The notes beneath the pieces are model-generated. The model saw nothing but the letters and a program-made list of their open reading frames with translations, had not been told where the DNA came from and searched no databases. The position numbers and the translations under genes are program-made. From positions 6,572,001-6,636,000 of the forward strand of contig JAHRBC010000002.1 of NCBI GenBank assembly GCA_022702545.1: a stretch of DNA of 64,000 bases, written 5' to 3'. Source of the DNA: Phycomyces nitens. Lineage: Eukaryota > Mucoromycota > Mucoromycetes > Mucorales > Phycomycetaceae. This document shows, one piece after another, positions 34,900-45,699 of this stretch (the stretch's first letter is position 1; the number at the start of each line of letters is the position of its first letter).

Positions 34900-37800
34900 A
34901 TGACTGTACAGTCTATCCGCTTAGGAACCTTGAATGCTCGAGGTCTCCTATCTACCATCACTAATCCGCAATCCTCAAAACGTCTCTTTATCCGTCACCT
35001 CCGTTCCTTCTCTCCCTTACTTTCCTTACTTGCTCTACAAGAGACCCATCTCCTTCCTTCCCATCATTCCACTATGCACCTTCTATTCCAAGCCCAGGCA
35101 AGTCTTTGGACTTCGCACTGTGGCCTTATATCTTTCGATCCCCTTCTCCACCTTGAACAATTGTACGTGTCACCAGATGACCGTGTACTAGTTGTAAAGG
35201 TTACACATACTGATCAACGCATTGATCCTTTTGCTGTTGTTGTTCTTTATGCTCCCAATATCCCTGCCCAGCGGCGCACTTTCTTCTCTTCTCTTGCCAC
35301 CCTTCTTCCTTCCCTCATCCCTTCACTTCCTGCCTTTGTCTTGGGCGACTTTAACTGCAATATCCATCAACGTCGAAGTTATCCTGCAGACTGGCAAGGC
35401 TACCTCCAAGGTAATTGTATCGATGCTATCACTAATTCCGCCTCTTCCCCTATCCCTACCTTCCATAGTTCCCGAACCCGCACATGTATCGACTACCTCT
35501 TCCGCCCTTCCTCCATCTCCACCGAATCACCCAAAGTCAGTTTCATCAATCCTTCTTGGACCGACCACTGTCTTCTCGCTGTCTCCATTCCTCTCTCTCG
35601 CCCGTCTGGACCTGGGATCTGGCGTTTCAACACCCAGTACCTTTTCCACGACGAATTTGACACTATCTTGACTGATCTTTTAGATAAGGCAAGCCAATCT
35701 TTTCCCAAAGATGCTTCCCCTGGGATCCGTTGGGATTGTCTCAAGCAGGCTGTCAAGCAATTATCGCTCACTTATGGCAAAAAAAGTCCAACGTCGCCTC
35801 CGTTCCCAAGAGCGTCGCCTCCACCGCCTCCGCAATGAGCTCTCAGGATCTTCATCCTCACCTCAACTCTCCTCCGTCAAATCTGAGCTGGCCTCAATTC
35901 AACTATCTCGTGCCTCCACCCTAGCAGCCCGATCTGGTGCCAAGTGGTGTGAAGAAGGCGAGACATCGTCCAAGTATTTCTTTCGAGTACTTAAACAACG
36001 CTCTGCTGCCAAGTCCATCACCACACTCGTTGACCCCGACACCTCCACCACCTTCACCTCACCATCAGACCTGCTTGGCCACACACGCTCATTCTACAAG
36101 TCCCTATACTCTCAAGAAGCCATTGACCTCTCGGCCGCTCACTCCCTCATCGACCACATCCCTCCTTCTACAAGCCTTTCCTCTGATGACTCCGCTCCTT
36201 TGACCTTTAAAGTGACGCTGGACGAACTCAAGTCTGTGCTTAAGAATACCCCGAACAACTCCAGCCCTGGCATGGATGGCCTGCCGTATCCTTTGTGGTC
36301 GCGCTTACTTGCCCACCCCACCATCCAGTCCCTTGCTGCTGAGGTATATCAGGATGCCCTCTTTGGTGTTTTTCCCCCTTCGTGGCTGGAAACAGTTTTG
36401 GTCTTGCTTCCCAAGGCTGGTGACCTGACCTCCCTTCGGAATTGGCGCCCTATCTCCCTCATCAACTGCGACGCCAAACTCTTCACCAAGATGCTCACAT
36501 CCCGTCTAAGATGTTGCATAGGCCCTCTGATCACCCCATTCCAAACGGGCTTCATGGCTGACCGCTTCATTGCAGACAATGGACTTTTGACTCGGCTGGC
36601 GATGTCCCATGCCCAACTCACCAAGGATCCTGGAGTCGGTCTCCTTCTGGATCAAGAGAAAGCCTACGATCGGGTTCATCCCACTTACATTCGTCTGGTC
36701 ATGGCACGGTTAGGTTTACCTACCATGTTCATTGACTCTGTCTGCGCCCTTTTCTTCTCGACCCAGATCCACATCAATGTCAATGGTCATATCTCTTCCT
36801 CGTTCGAGCAAGGTCGTGGGCTTCGACAGGGTAATCCTCTCTCGCCTCTGTTGTTCAACATTGCCTTTGAGCCTCTCCTTCGCTCCCTCCTTGCCTCTCC
36901 GTCTCTTAGTGGATTTCGCTTCTTGGTTCCTTCCCACCTCGCCTCCTTTACACCCTCTCTCTCTCCACCACCTCTGAAGCTTCTAGCCTACGCTGATGAT
37001 CTTCTGTTGTTCTTGTCCTCTCCATCTGAGATGAGCACCGTCTTGTCGATTCTGCGCACTTTCGGGCTGGCCTCGAATGCAAAGGTCAATCTGAACAAGA
37101 CAGTTGCCGTTGCTCTCTCTGGGCATTTCCATCCCGATTGGGGTCCCGTTCTGGATGCTGCCAATATTACCACCCGCCATGATTGCCATGAGGCTAATGC
37201 CATCCGTTATCTGGGTTTCCCACTTAGCTCTCACCCTGCCCAACTAGAATCTTTCCGTGCTGCCCTCCTTGCCAAACTCGAACGCCACTGCACTATGCTC
37301 TCTGCAAGAGGCTTGTCAGTGCGCGGTAAGAGTATTGTTGCCAACTCTTTTCTCTTGAGCTCTATATGGCATGTCCTCTATGTGACCCCTGCCCCTCTCT
37401 CTTTCTTCGCTGCTATACGCAAGCATGTTCGTTCTTTTCTCCACCCTGGTTTTGGCAGCCCTGGTTGGCCTCTTCTTTGCCTACCACGCAAGTCTGGGGG
37501 TTTGGGTCTTTTGGATCCTGATCACCAACAGCGTGCTCTCCAACTGCGATGGATTCTTCCCATTTTGCGTTCTCGATCATTTTCTCGATCTTCTTCCTTT
37601 TTATTACCTTATTTAGAATTTTTACTTCCTCTTCACTTTCGTTCTCCTTCTGCTAGTATAGCTCTACTGTTTCCTTGTAGTACTGTGAGTTGCCCCAGTT
37701 CCCTACTGCCAATTCACCGTGCCTGCTCTCGTCTGCTTCCCAATGCTCTTCCTCCCACACTCAGTGTAGCACCTTTGGTGGTTCTTGAGTTCCCTCTGGC

Positions 37801-38617
37801 TTCTGTTTGGACTTTTGTCCCGCCATTCGTTTCTCCGGAAATGAATCTGAAGTCACTTCTTGTCTCGGATGCCTTTCTGGTAGATGATGATGGACGTCTT
37901 TGTCCAAGACTTCGTGGCGATCGCCCAAGAGCACGGAACCGTATTGGCCAATTCTTCAGCAAGATCGATGCTGGTAGAATGGTCTATTGTCCTTGGTTTC
38001 TCCCGTGTCTTCAACTCCCGTCTCCCACCTCACCTCCTCCGCCTGGTCTCTCTTCTCTTCTCTCCGTGGTCCTTCTGGACAAACGCCCTTTGGGCAAAGC
38101 ATCCACAGGATCATTGCGCCGGCATCTTCGTCCGTCCCCTCCTCCGCCTCTTCTCCCTCCTGCCCGTTGGCGTCGTTTTTGGTCCCTGGTTATTCCACAC
38201 CATTGTCGCACTTTGTGGTGGAAAGTGATATGGCAACAAATCCCCACCCGACTTGCCATTAACACCATCATGCCTCGTACCGTACCTGACCCCATGTGCT
38301 TGGTGTGCTCCACCGACACCGAAGACCATGACCATTTCCTCTTCTTCTGTCCTAAGAAACGCCAGGTGTGGAACGTAGTCCTCTCTCGTTTCTACCGGGG
38401 CTGGACTCTGAATGACGTTCGGCAGATGCTGACATCTTGTCAACTCCCCTGTGTTTCTCCCACTCGGGATACTCAGATTTTGCTGGTGATTATAACAGCT
38501 AAGGCAATTTTGAATGCCCATTGGAAGTTTATCTTTGATAATCAGCCTTTTCTTCCTGGAGTAGTGGCTACGAAGGCCTCCAGTACTATAGAGAGACAGC
38601 GAGCTATACTAGCTTAA
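34900..38617 (+). pseudogene. LINE ORF2: endonuclease/reverse transcriptase, one frameshift (copy 1)
   Basis: ATG at 34900 follows the ORF1 stop with no gap. The first frame (to about 35775) is the APE-type endonuclease: RLGTLNARGLL, LALQETHLLP, LGDFNCN, TCIDYLF and SWTDHCLL. After a run of seven A at about 35779-35785 the frame moves by +1. The rest, to the stop at 38617, is the reverse transcriptase: NWRPISLINCDAKLF, DQEKAYDRVHPTYI, RQGNPLSPLLFNIAFEPLL, LLAYADDLLLFL (catalytic YADD) and NLNKTVAVAL. At the end is a zf-RVT motif, CLVCSTDTEDHDHFLFFC. If one A is removed, a single chain of about 1,238 residues results. Otherwise the copy looks whole. Confidence 0.88.
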
Positions 38618-38774
38618 GGAGTCTTCTTTTTTCTTTTCTTTTACTTATTTTCCCTACTTTTTTATCGCCTATATTGTCCTTTTATCTTATTCCTTTCCTC
38701 CAAGTCCAATTAATGGCAATCTAGAAGCCGCACGCCTTGCGTGATGGCAGATCAATATAATACTAAAAAAAAAA

Positions 38775-38788
38775 AGTAGTATCTACAA
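38775..38788. repeat. Right target-site duplication of LINE copy 1
   Basis: Exact copy of AGTAGTATCTACAA at 33467-33480. Confidence 0.9.
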
Positions 38789-39912
38789 GCTCCGTACGCC
38801 TATTTATCGAAAATGTCATGAAATAAAATGTTAATTCCAAGAAGTAAATTAGCACCTTAGAAAAAGCCTACATTCTATTCTTGAAAGCCTTCAAAAAAAA
38901 AAAACAAAGACAGAGCCAGTTTAAGCTAAAATAAGAGGATAAAAAATGCCATAAAAGTGCTTTGACAATGACTTGAACGAAAACAAATCGCCTTTAGCTA
39001 ATGGGTAACTGGCCAGTCTTATATCCAGAATTGAACTTCATAAAGCATGTTTAGGCTTACCTCAAGCGTTAGGTGTGCTTAAACAAGTACAAGTTGGTAA
39101 GTGCCTATTATTTGAAGCATGGATTTGAAGGAGAGTGGAAGAAAATACCAATGAATATTTGGAGAGTTTAATCTCAAGCATGTCTAGAAAATGTCAAGCT
39201 GTTATTGATGTCAATGGTAATACTACCAAGTATTAAAACTGAATTTTTTGTAATGAATTATAAAAGTAGAATATTCAACAAGTATTTTGTAGTAATCTGA
39301 ACTTTTTAAATAGTCTCTTTAATATACTTTTTTACCAAATATTCAAACTATACATCTTTTCAAAAACATGTAAAACTGAAAATCGAGACGCTACTTTCTT
39401 TCGCTCAATGTGTATCACTAGGTTTATAAAAGTATTAAGATGAGAATATCTCATATTGAATGAATATCTTTCTTTGTTATACAGACTAAACAAGATATAC
39501 TTTATGATGTTAGATAGCTGGATTGATTGCCTATATACATTAAGAATAAGATCAACGTAAACAAATGTATTTTTTCATTTACACCTTATACTTGAGCTTA
39601 CAATCATACAATATTTTCTAGTAACCCTGCATTAACAATGCTTATATACAAGTCTAAAAACCTAATAATCTACAGATAACCCCATTTTAGAAAGAATATA
39701 CCTTGACCATACATTTATCCGTACTTTGACGTGTGAGCTTAACCACTCGCCGCATTATGTACATCTGTCAATAGTCCAACCAAAACATAATCAATATCTA
39801 GTACATATATCAATAAAGTCCCAGAGTGATCCAAACCACTAAACCTCTAGCTGTGGTAGCCATTCGAGACAATCTACAAATATATTTATGGTGCTAATAG
39901 TTTACAAAGACA
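38789..39912. other. Upstream region of gene D
   Basis: No gene. The part from about 39410 to 39912 matches, in the same direction relative to the gene, the upstream flank of gene A (minus strand of about 23900-24400), and partly that of C and F (CGCATTATGTACATCTGTCAATAG, CCTCTAGCTGTGGTAGCC). The remainder is unassigned AT-rich DNA. Confidence 0.6.
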
Positions 39913-40378
39913 CACTTTTTTCACAAATTATTTGTTCACAAAAAAATTAAAATATCACTCATTTTTTAAAAAATGATTTGTTCGTTTTTTGAAAAATAAC
40001 CAATCATTTAAAAGTTTAAAAATCGTTCAACAGCAGAAGAAGAATTCGTTCATTTTTACTCCCCTAATAAAAATGGATTACATTCTGTTTGAAGATGGCA
40101 AAGGAAATCTTATGAATAAAAAAAGAGAAGAAGTCTCTGGTCTTTAGATAGAACTTGATAGTGTTGAATTCCCTCTTGAGAAGATCATAAATTATGGAAG
40201 TTACAAGGATATTAAACTGCTTGCTGCTTTAACATTTCACTCATTCCATTCACTGACAAATAATCGAAAATTTAATTTTTAAATGATTGGTTATTTTTTC
40301 AAAGAGCGAGCGAATCATTTTTTTAAAAATGAGTGATATTTTAATTTTTTTGTGAGCGAATAATTTGTGAAAAAAGTG
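39913..40378. mobile_element. 466-bp foldback/MITE element, copy 1
   Basis: Ends CACTTTTTTCAC and GTGAAAAAAGTG, with imperfect terminal inverted repeats of about 105 bp. Flanked on the right by TA (40379-40380) and on the left by CA (39911-39912), an altered TA. Gene C's upstream region shows the empty site with a single TA. A TA target and long inverted ends suggest mobilisation by a Tc1/mariner-type enzyme. A short frame from 40073 (MDYILFEDGKGN, then a stop after REEVSGL) lies in the middle. Confidence 0.85.
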
Positions 40379-40380
40379 TA

Positions 40381-40639
40381 GTAACTTTGTTTTAGTAATA
40401 AACCCAATGTTTTTTATATCTTGAACACAGGAATTAGAAGTCACCCAAAGGAAGAAGTACAAGAGCAGGGAGCTTGTATATTCCCAAGTTCCACTTACTG
40501 CGGATTGCACATCTGTCCTACAATACACTAAGCCTCCGTTGCTTTTTCTCACGTTCGAATTCATAAAAGTATTAAAACACTCGAAAAGCATTAAAACTTT
40601 TCTTTCCAATATTTCTATATTCCAAATATCCCTTTTTTC
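40381..40639 (+). promoter_or_regulatory. Shared proximal promoter module, gene D copy
   Basis: Matches the C, F and A copies: TTGAACACAGGAATTAG, GAGCTTGTATATTCCCAAG, TACTGCGGATTGCAC, CTGTCCTACAATA and TATTCCAAATATC. The foldback element sits immediately upstream of it. Confidence 0.65.
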
Positions 40640-42490
40640 ATGCTATTATCAGACTTTCCTCGAGAAATTATAGAGCATCTTGCGGACAGTCTTTCTCTCG
40701 AGGACAAACAATCTTGTTATCTGGTTTGCAAGTCATGGAAAGAAGTCTTCCAGGATTCTATACACTCTGACCTAGTGGTATGCGAACGATTATTAGAGGA
40801 CCTTGTAAATCCTTCCCAAGATTATCGACCACTCTACCTAGAAACTCGGTTACTTGTACGACATATGACAATAAATCACAGAGATTCAATAAAAGACAAA
40901 GAGATCTACCTACTGCAGAGAACCTTTCCAAATATAAAGTACCTTCATTTTAGCGCAACCAAAACAGTCCCGGACAGCTTTGGAGTTGATGCCGACTGGA
41001 ATATCTGGAGATCGCTGACAGAACTCTACTTTTCATTCGGCCATAGAACTGTACCCGACCTCGAGAATAAGCTTGTTAAAATTATTGTGTCTTTACCTGT
41101 CTTGAGACGACTGGAGATTTCTAGTAATTGTCCGAACCATACACTATCGCTCTCGTTACACGACTTTGAAACAATCCACTCGCACCTAAAACGCCTTGGA
41201 TATTTGAGATTACGTTCGACTCTATTGACTCTATCCAAAACAGACATTGAACGTATGACAAAAGTATTGCCAGCCACAAATATGGGAAGTGTGGACGTGA
41301 GCGCTGAATATGCAGACCATCGATGGCTATGTTATTTTGCTCACAAATATCCCAATCTACACACACTGAAGCTCCAAATAACAAATAACCTACCCGAAGC
41401 CGATGAAAAAAGGAACGATACGATTAAATTGTTCCAACAAGTGCCTCTGCCATTTCAACACCTTACAAAACTAGAAATTGGATATTTCCAATGGAAAGGA
41501 AGCGATCCTCTACTTTTCTGGGATATAATACATTTCCACAATATGCCGTTAAAGCACGTATCTGTCAATATTTACGCATCATTTGATATTTATAATTCTC
41601 ATAATCCTTGTGATGCTGCCAACAATATCGCAAAGCATTGTTTTCCACGTTTTTTTAAAAACATTGAATCGTTTTATATGAGATGTCTTGGAAATATAGT
41701 CCCAATCGACTTTACGGAGATAAATAGCAACCTTTGCAATCTAGTTAAACTGACTATCGAAACTCCCACGCTTTTTGACATTGATACTCTTCTGTGTGCA
41801 GCGCCTCGCTTGAAATCACTTGAACTCCGAGACGCTGATATCAAAGTTAAAGACGAACTCTACAATTCACAGAGATTTGAGCTCCAGTCATTCATAGTGG
41901 ACTTCACAAAAATTACATCAGATGTTCTCCGGTTTCTGTCCTTCCACTGCAGAAGTTTGAGTGTGTTGGAGCTCAAATTATCACCAGTATACGGCAATTT
42001 TACGACACCTGGGTGCCAGCTTATTGATATGACCTACACCCGCTTTGAGAAATTTTATCTGGAAAGGGTATCATTTATTATACAAGACAACAACAAGTGT
42101 CCAGACAATAGAAATATAACCATTATTGCTCGACCAGTTGAAGATATTACTCCAAAGCAAGACTACGATCCTAATGTCTTGCCGGTTGTCGTTGGTGGCC
42201 CACATGTCAAAGCTTATTATGAAGGGTTTTACACCAATGAGTGTCATTGGACGCAGAAGCTCTCAACAGAACAAAGATCCCGTATCCAGAAATTCGTCTC
42301 AAACTATGAGGAAAACAAAAAAATCACTTTGAAGAAAATCCATGATGCAAAGAAGGGAAAGCCATACGTTGATTGGAACAACAGTTGTGTTTTTGGATAT
42401 ACAAATATAAAGCTTGGTTATTTAGTTGATCTTAATATTAATTACCGTGAAGATCCTAGCACGACGTACCTGGATATTGATTTACTTTAG
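40640..42490 (+). CDS. F-box/leucine-rich-repeat protein, paralogue D
   Basis: Intronless, 616 residues, ATG at 40640. F-box at about 1-45 (LSDFPREIIEHLADSLSLED, SCYLVCKSWKEVF). LRR region with DHRWLCYFAHKYPNLHT, ITSDVLRFLSFHCRSL and GNFTTPGCQLIDMTYTRFEKF, then a tail ending in DPSTTYLDIDLL. It is the partner of F (57191-59041) in a recent duplication. The two proteins differ at 17 positions. Six of these lie in the short stretch LELKLSPVY of D (LHIRWSSVH in F) between the two constant blocks. Predicted SCF substrate receptor; the substrate is unknown. Confidence 0.9.
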   Translation: MLLSDFPREIIEHLADSLSLEDKQSCYLVCKSWKEVFQDSIHSDLVVCERLLEDLVNPSQDYRPLYLETRLLVRHMTINHRDSIKDKEIYLLQRTFPNIKYLHFSATKTVPDSFGVDADWNIWRSLTELYFSFGHRTVPDLENKLVKIIVSLPVLRRLEISSNCPNHTLSLSLHDFETIHSHLKRLGYLRLRSTLLTLSKTDIERMTKVLPATNMGSVDVSAEYADHRWLCYFAHKYPNLHTLKLQITNNLPEADEKRNDTIKLFQQVPLPFQHLTKLEIGYFQWKGSDPLLFWDIIHFHNMPLKHVSVNIYASFDIYNSHNPCDAANNIAKHCFPRFFKNIESFYMRCLGNIVPIDFTEINSNLCNLVKLTIETPTLFDIDTLLCAAPRLKSLELRDADIKVKDELYNSQRFELQSFIVDFTKITSDVLRFLSFHCRSLSVLELKLSPVYGNFTTPGCQLIDMTYTRFEKFYLERVSFIIQDNNKCPDNRNITIIARPVEDITPKQDYDPNVLPVVVGGPHVKAYYEGFYTNECHWTQKLSTEQRSRIQKFVSNYEENKKITLKKIHDAKKGKPYVDWNNSCVFGYTNIKLGYLVDLNINYREDPSTTYLDIDLL

Positions 42491-42849
42491 ATCAGTTGTG
42501 ACTTTACAGGTTTCATTTATCTTTAATGTTCTGTTATTGTTAAATTGAATCTTAGTCGCTATTGTTCTTTTCCTCCCCTTTCCTTGATTATATTATTGTA
42601 TTATCTTAACCAATGAACTATATTCGGTATGTCCTAGAGTCATTCTGTCATTCTTATCCAACTGTTTTCACAGTTGGTTCTTTTAATAAATCAATAAACT
42701 CAATTCAACCCGGAACAATTCCAATAAAGATTAATGTAAAATCCCCTTTGCCTGCTAATTTTTTTACGGAAATTTGTATAACCGATATCAATACGTACGT
42801 TGACTTTTACTCAGACTCCAATGTGGTGGGTTCTCCTGATTTCGAAAAA
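42491..42849. other. 3' flank of gene D
   Basis: Shared with gene F (near identical) and, more diverged, with 55330-55570 downstream of gene E (GAGCTATATTCGGTATG block), so it belongs to the duplicated F-box unit. A 90-codon frame at 42613 is not conserved near E and in F is cut by one extra A. Confidence 0.55.
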
Positions 42850-43900
42850 ATTGAGTTGGCTATTTGTGTGCTATCATTTTGTTGAGCAGAAGGTTTGAGA
42901 TAATATGTTTCAAAAGTTTTGGACCTGAGACTCCAGTTCGCGTGTATATTAACTCTGGGTATTACTACTCCCTCTTATACTGCCTTTGTGCTCGAAGCTG
43001 ACCGAACGGAATGTGATTTGTACTTGGTCGTGTCTACGCCCGCTCTCGCCATTGTTTTCTGAGCCCAAGATGCTACTGTAGAACTGTTTACGGAGTTGGT
43101 TTTGTCAGGGTTATTAATATATGCCAAAAAAAGGGTGTGATCGTCTGGTAGCTGTTGTCGTAATTTTGCGGTTTTCTTCATGAATGTATAGAGTGTGGAG
43201 ACGAGACATAGATCGGTATCCTCCATAAGACCAAGAGTCGTGGATTTTACCTGTGTGTTCTTTGCTTCCATGAAATGTTTGAATCCCGAGATTGGTTTGT
43301 CGTTGTGTAGTTCAAGTTGCACATCTTTGAATAGTAGTTGGCCCACATCAAACCTCGGTCTAGCCATAGTAACAAGACACATCAGGATGATTGTTTTCTG
43401 CTGTAGATCATATAGATTGATGGCTTTATTGGAAGGCAGTTCTTGCTTGATAAACATCATGAGTAGCTTGGTATCCCATGTTTGTAGTGAGTTTTTTTCC
43501 GGAATCAGAATTTCTGTATGTTTCTTGGCCTTAAAAAACTCAACGATTCAGTCCTGATTTGCGATGGCCATTTGATCTGGGTGAAGTATCTTGAATACGG
43601 AAGCAATTGAGGAACGTAAACCATTCAAATGTTGGTATGAGAAATGACTGTTGGACTTGAGAAACATCAATACGTTTTTGACATTGTAATCCTCAGGGGA
43701 TACGGTAGGTTTCTGAGTTGCGCACCGAGTGATCCATTTCTTCCAACCCAAGTTATACACCCTTCGTGTATATTTCCTATGGGCATGAGATAGGAATTCA
43801 ATCGTATCCTCATCTAACTGATCAACTGTCTTCCTCTTGTTGCGGATAAGTTCCATGCGATCATTTTCTACCTGTCTAGTTTGAATATCATCGGTTGACT
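42850..43900 (-). pseudogene. DIRS tyrosine recombinase, with in-frame stops (copy 1)
   Basis: Reads from about 43900 (RKTVDQLDEDTIEFL) through a SAM-like core-binding part (FLKSNSHFSYQHLNGLRSSI) to a catalytic domain. Arg is present in MARPRFDVGQLLF, the H-x-x-R pair in KSHSVRSASSTKA, and the catalytic Tyr region as NWSLRSKTFETYYLKP. In-frame stops are TGA at 43548-43550 and TAA at 42975-42977; the frame continues sensibly across both. Each is one C-to-T or G-to-A change away from Arg or Gln. Confidence 0.82.
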
Positions 43901-44614
43901 CTTGTGTTTCATTTTGAGTATGGTGGGGAACCAGTATTGAGTGGGCCAAAACGGCGTGACAAGTACTGCTTGTTGTAATTTCTGGTATTTGATGTATTGG
44001 ATTGTTTTTAGTATGAATTTCTAGGGTGGGAACAGGTACATCCCTTTTGCAAGCCACGTCTGTTGGAAGGCATCCAACGCTAGTGCCTCGGGGTCCGGTC
44101 AAAGACTCCAGAATTGTGGCAGTTGAGAATTGAGTCTGTCCGCAAATGCGTCTATCATCAGAGGTCCCCATCGTTTGTTGATCTGTTGGAATATTCGTTT
44201 GGGAATTGTGGCTTCGTAAATCACCCGATTTTTCTGGTGTGTCTGTCGGCTTAACCAATCAGCCTTGGTGTTGTCCACGCCTGGTATATGATCGTATTCG
44301 ACGTCCAAGTTGAAGTCGTTGTAAATGTTTTGAATGTTCACGGCTAGGTTTTGTAACAATATCGAGGCAGTTCCTCCCGATTTCGAACTGTACTTCAGGG
44401 CTGTGATATTTTCGGTGAAGATCTTTATTCGGGATCCCTTGCGGTGTCTTGTATGTAGCTTTAGAGCAAAGTATATAGCCATAAGTTCTCGCACATTTAT
44501 CGAGTATTCTCTTTCTGTTGATGACCATGGAACTGTTGCTTGAACCGACATTGAGCTCACCCCCAACCTAGATCTGGGGCGTCTATGTGAATTACTACTT
44601 GAAGAGTCTTGCAT
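43900..44614 (-). pseudogene. DIRS RNase H and downstream linker domain (copy 1)
   Basis: RNase H marks: VIHIDAPDLGWG just upstream in the RT frame, then after a frame change STEREYSINVRELMAI, a FTENITALKY stretch and HIPGVDNTKADWLSR. The following linker (FADRLNSQLPQFWSL, stop, PDPEALALDAFQQTW, then FPP, stop, KFILKTI) is typical for DIRS-like elements. TGA at 44099-44101 and a TAG about 75 bases downstream in the gene sense break it. Confidence 0.8.
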
Positions 44615-45699
44615 GATAATATCTTCTGAATGGGTAGGCTATTCTTCTTGTGCATCTACTCTTTCCACCATTCCAATTCCTTCTTGCTTTCGTGTGATAA
44701 TCTCATAGGTGCATCCCAATTCTGGTGGGGATGTTGTAAACTCGTTGCTAGATCCCTCTGCATATGACGAATATGAAGTAAATCTTCCCCTATCGCCGGG
44801 ATCATAGATGTCATCTTTCCCATCAAACTGGCGTACCATCTGCAGTTGTATTGACGGGGTGTGCTGTTCATGGCTTGTCTCAATCGTCCCATTAATTTGG
44901 TTAGTTTCTTGAGTGGTACAGATATTGTCATGGTCTTTGTATTGAAAACAAACCCCAAAAACTCCTGTTGCTGCAAAGGAGTCATTACACTTTTCTGGTA
45001 GTTTATCAAAAATCCCAGGCGTTCCAAGTGTGATACTACTGTTTGAGTGTGTGTCATGGCTTCTGTCTTTGTTGAGCCCAGAATGCAAATATCGTCGAGG
45101 TAGTATACTAGACGAATGTCCAATTGCCTCATGGGTTCTATGGCAAATCGCATCAACTTGCTGAGCACTCTCGGGCTGACACTCATGCCAAATGCTAGCG
45201 TCTTGTATTGGTATACTTTTCCCTGGTTCTGAAAGGTCAGATACTTTCTGGAGTTTTGGTGTATCGGTGTCACAACATATGCATCCTTGAGGTCCAGTTT
45301 GCAAATGAAATCCTTTGCCTCGATAATGTCTCGCAAGGCTGGGACGCCCTCCATTTTGAAGTGTTGGCATTGAATGAAATTGTTGATCTTTTGGCAATCC
45401 AATATTGGTCTGCGCTTGTTGGTTTCTTGAATTGTGAAAAAGTTTGAAAGAAAATCTGTGCTTTGAGTGGGAGACAGTTCGATTATATCGGCCTGCAAAA
45501 ATTTGTCCACTGCTTCGTTGACAGCTAATTGTTCTGTAGAGTTTAAATGAATTTGACGCAATCGCCATGGTGTTGGTTTCTTTACTAGTGGTATCTGATA
45601 CCCATATTGTATTACGGATAGGGGCCACGGATGATTTGTTGTTAGGTGCCATTGGGAAGCAAACTGTTGAAGTCTCCCCCCCTGGAGCGATCCCATCAA
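44615..45699 (-). pseudogene. DIRS reverse transcriptase (copy 1)
   Basis: 347 residues open from 45699 to a TAG at 44656-44658. Motifs are QADIIELSPTQSTDFLSNFF, RPILDCQKINNFI, FICKLDLKDAYVVTPIHQ, YKTLAFGMSVSPRVLSKLM and VYYLDDICILGSTKTEA (catalytic YLDD), then SVPLKKLTKLMGRL. After the TAG, which probably replaces a Trp codon (WWKE-stop-MHKK), the same frame goes on to the first RNase H motif. A 492-codon frame overlapping on the same strand is a shadow. Confidence 0.88.

Larger units (their letters stand above)
33481..38774 (+). mobile_element. Non-LTR retrotransposon (LINE), copy 1, near full length
   Basis: 5,294 bp between exact 14-bp direct repeats, with two ORFs and a 3' A-tract (about 38765-38775), the standard picture of target-primed insertion. 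ORF1 codes for a zinc-knuckle nucleic-acid-binding protein. ORF2 codes for an APE-type endonuclease, reverse transcriptase and a C-terminal zf-RVT motif. GC content and codon use are clearly unlike the AT-rich host DNA. Compared with copy 2, the first 20 bp are not shared. Only one lesion is obvious, a frameshift in ORF2. Confidence 0.93.

Noticed and set aside
36716..37243. Several minus-strand frames within the LINE RT region
   Set aside because: Shadows of the GC-richer RT coding sequence.
40250..40609. 119-codon minus-strand frame upstream of D (and 56801-57160 upstream of F, 30943-31176 upstream of C)
   Set aside because: Conserved between copies, but it lies in the shared promoter block; the A copy has a stop inside it, and it runs into the foldback element. 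Best seen as a by-product of conserved DNA.
42613..42885. 90-codon frame downstream of D
   Set aside because: In the F copy one extra A changes its end, and in the more diverged E flank the frame is not kept, so it is probably not coding.
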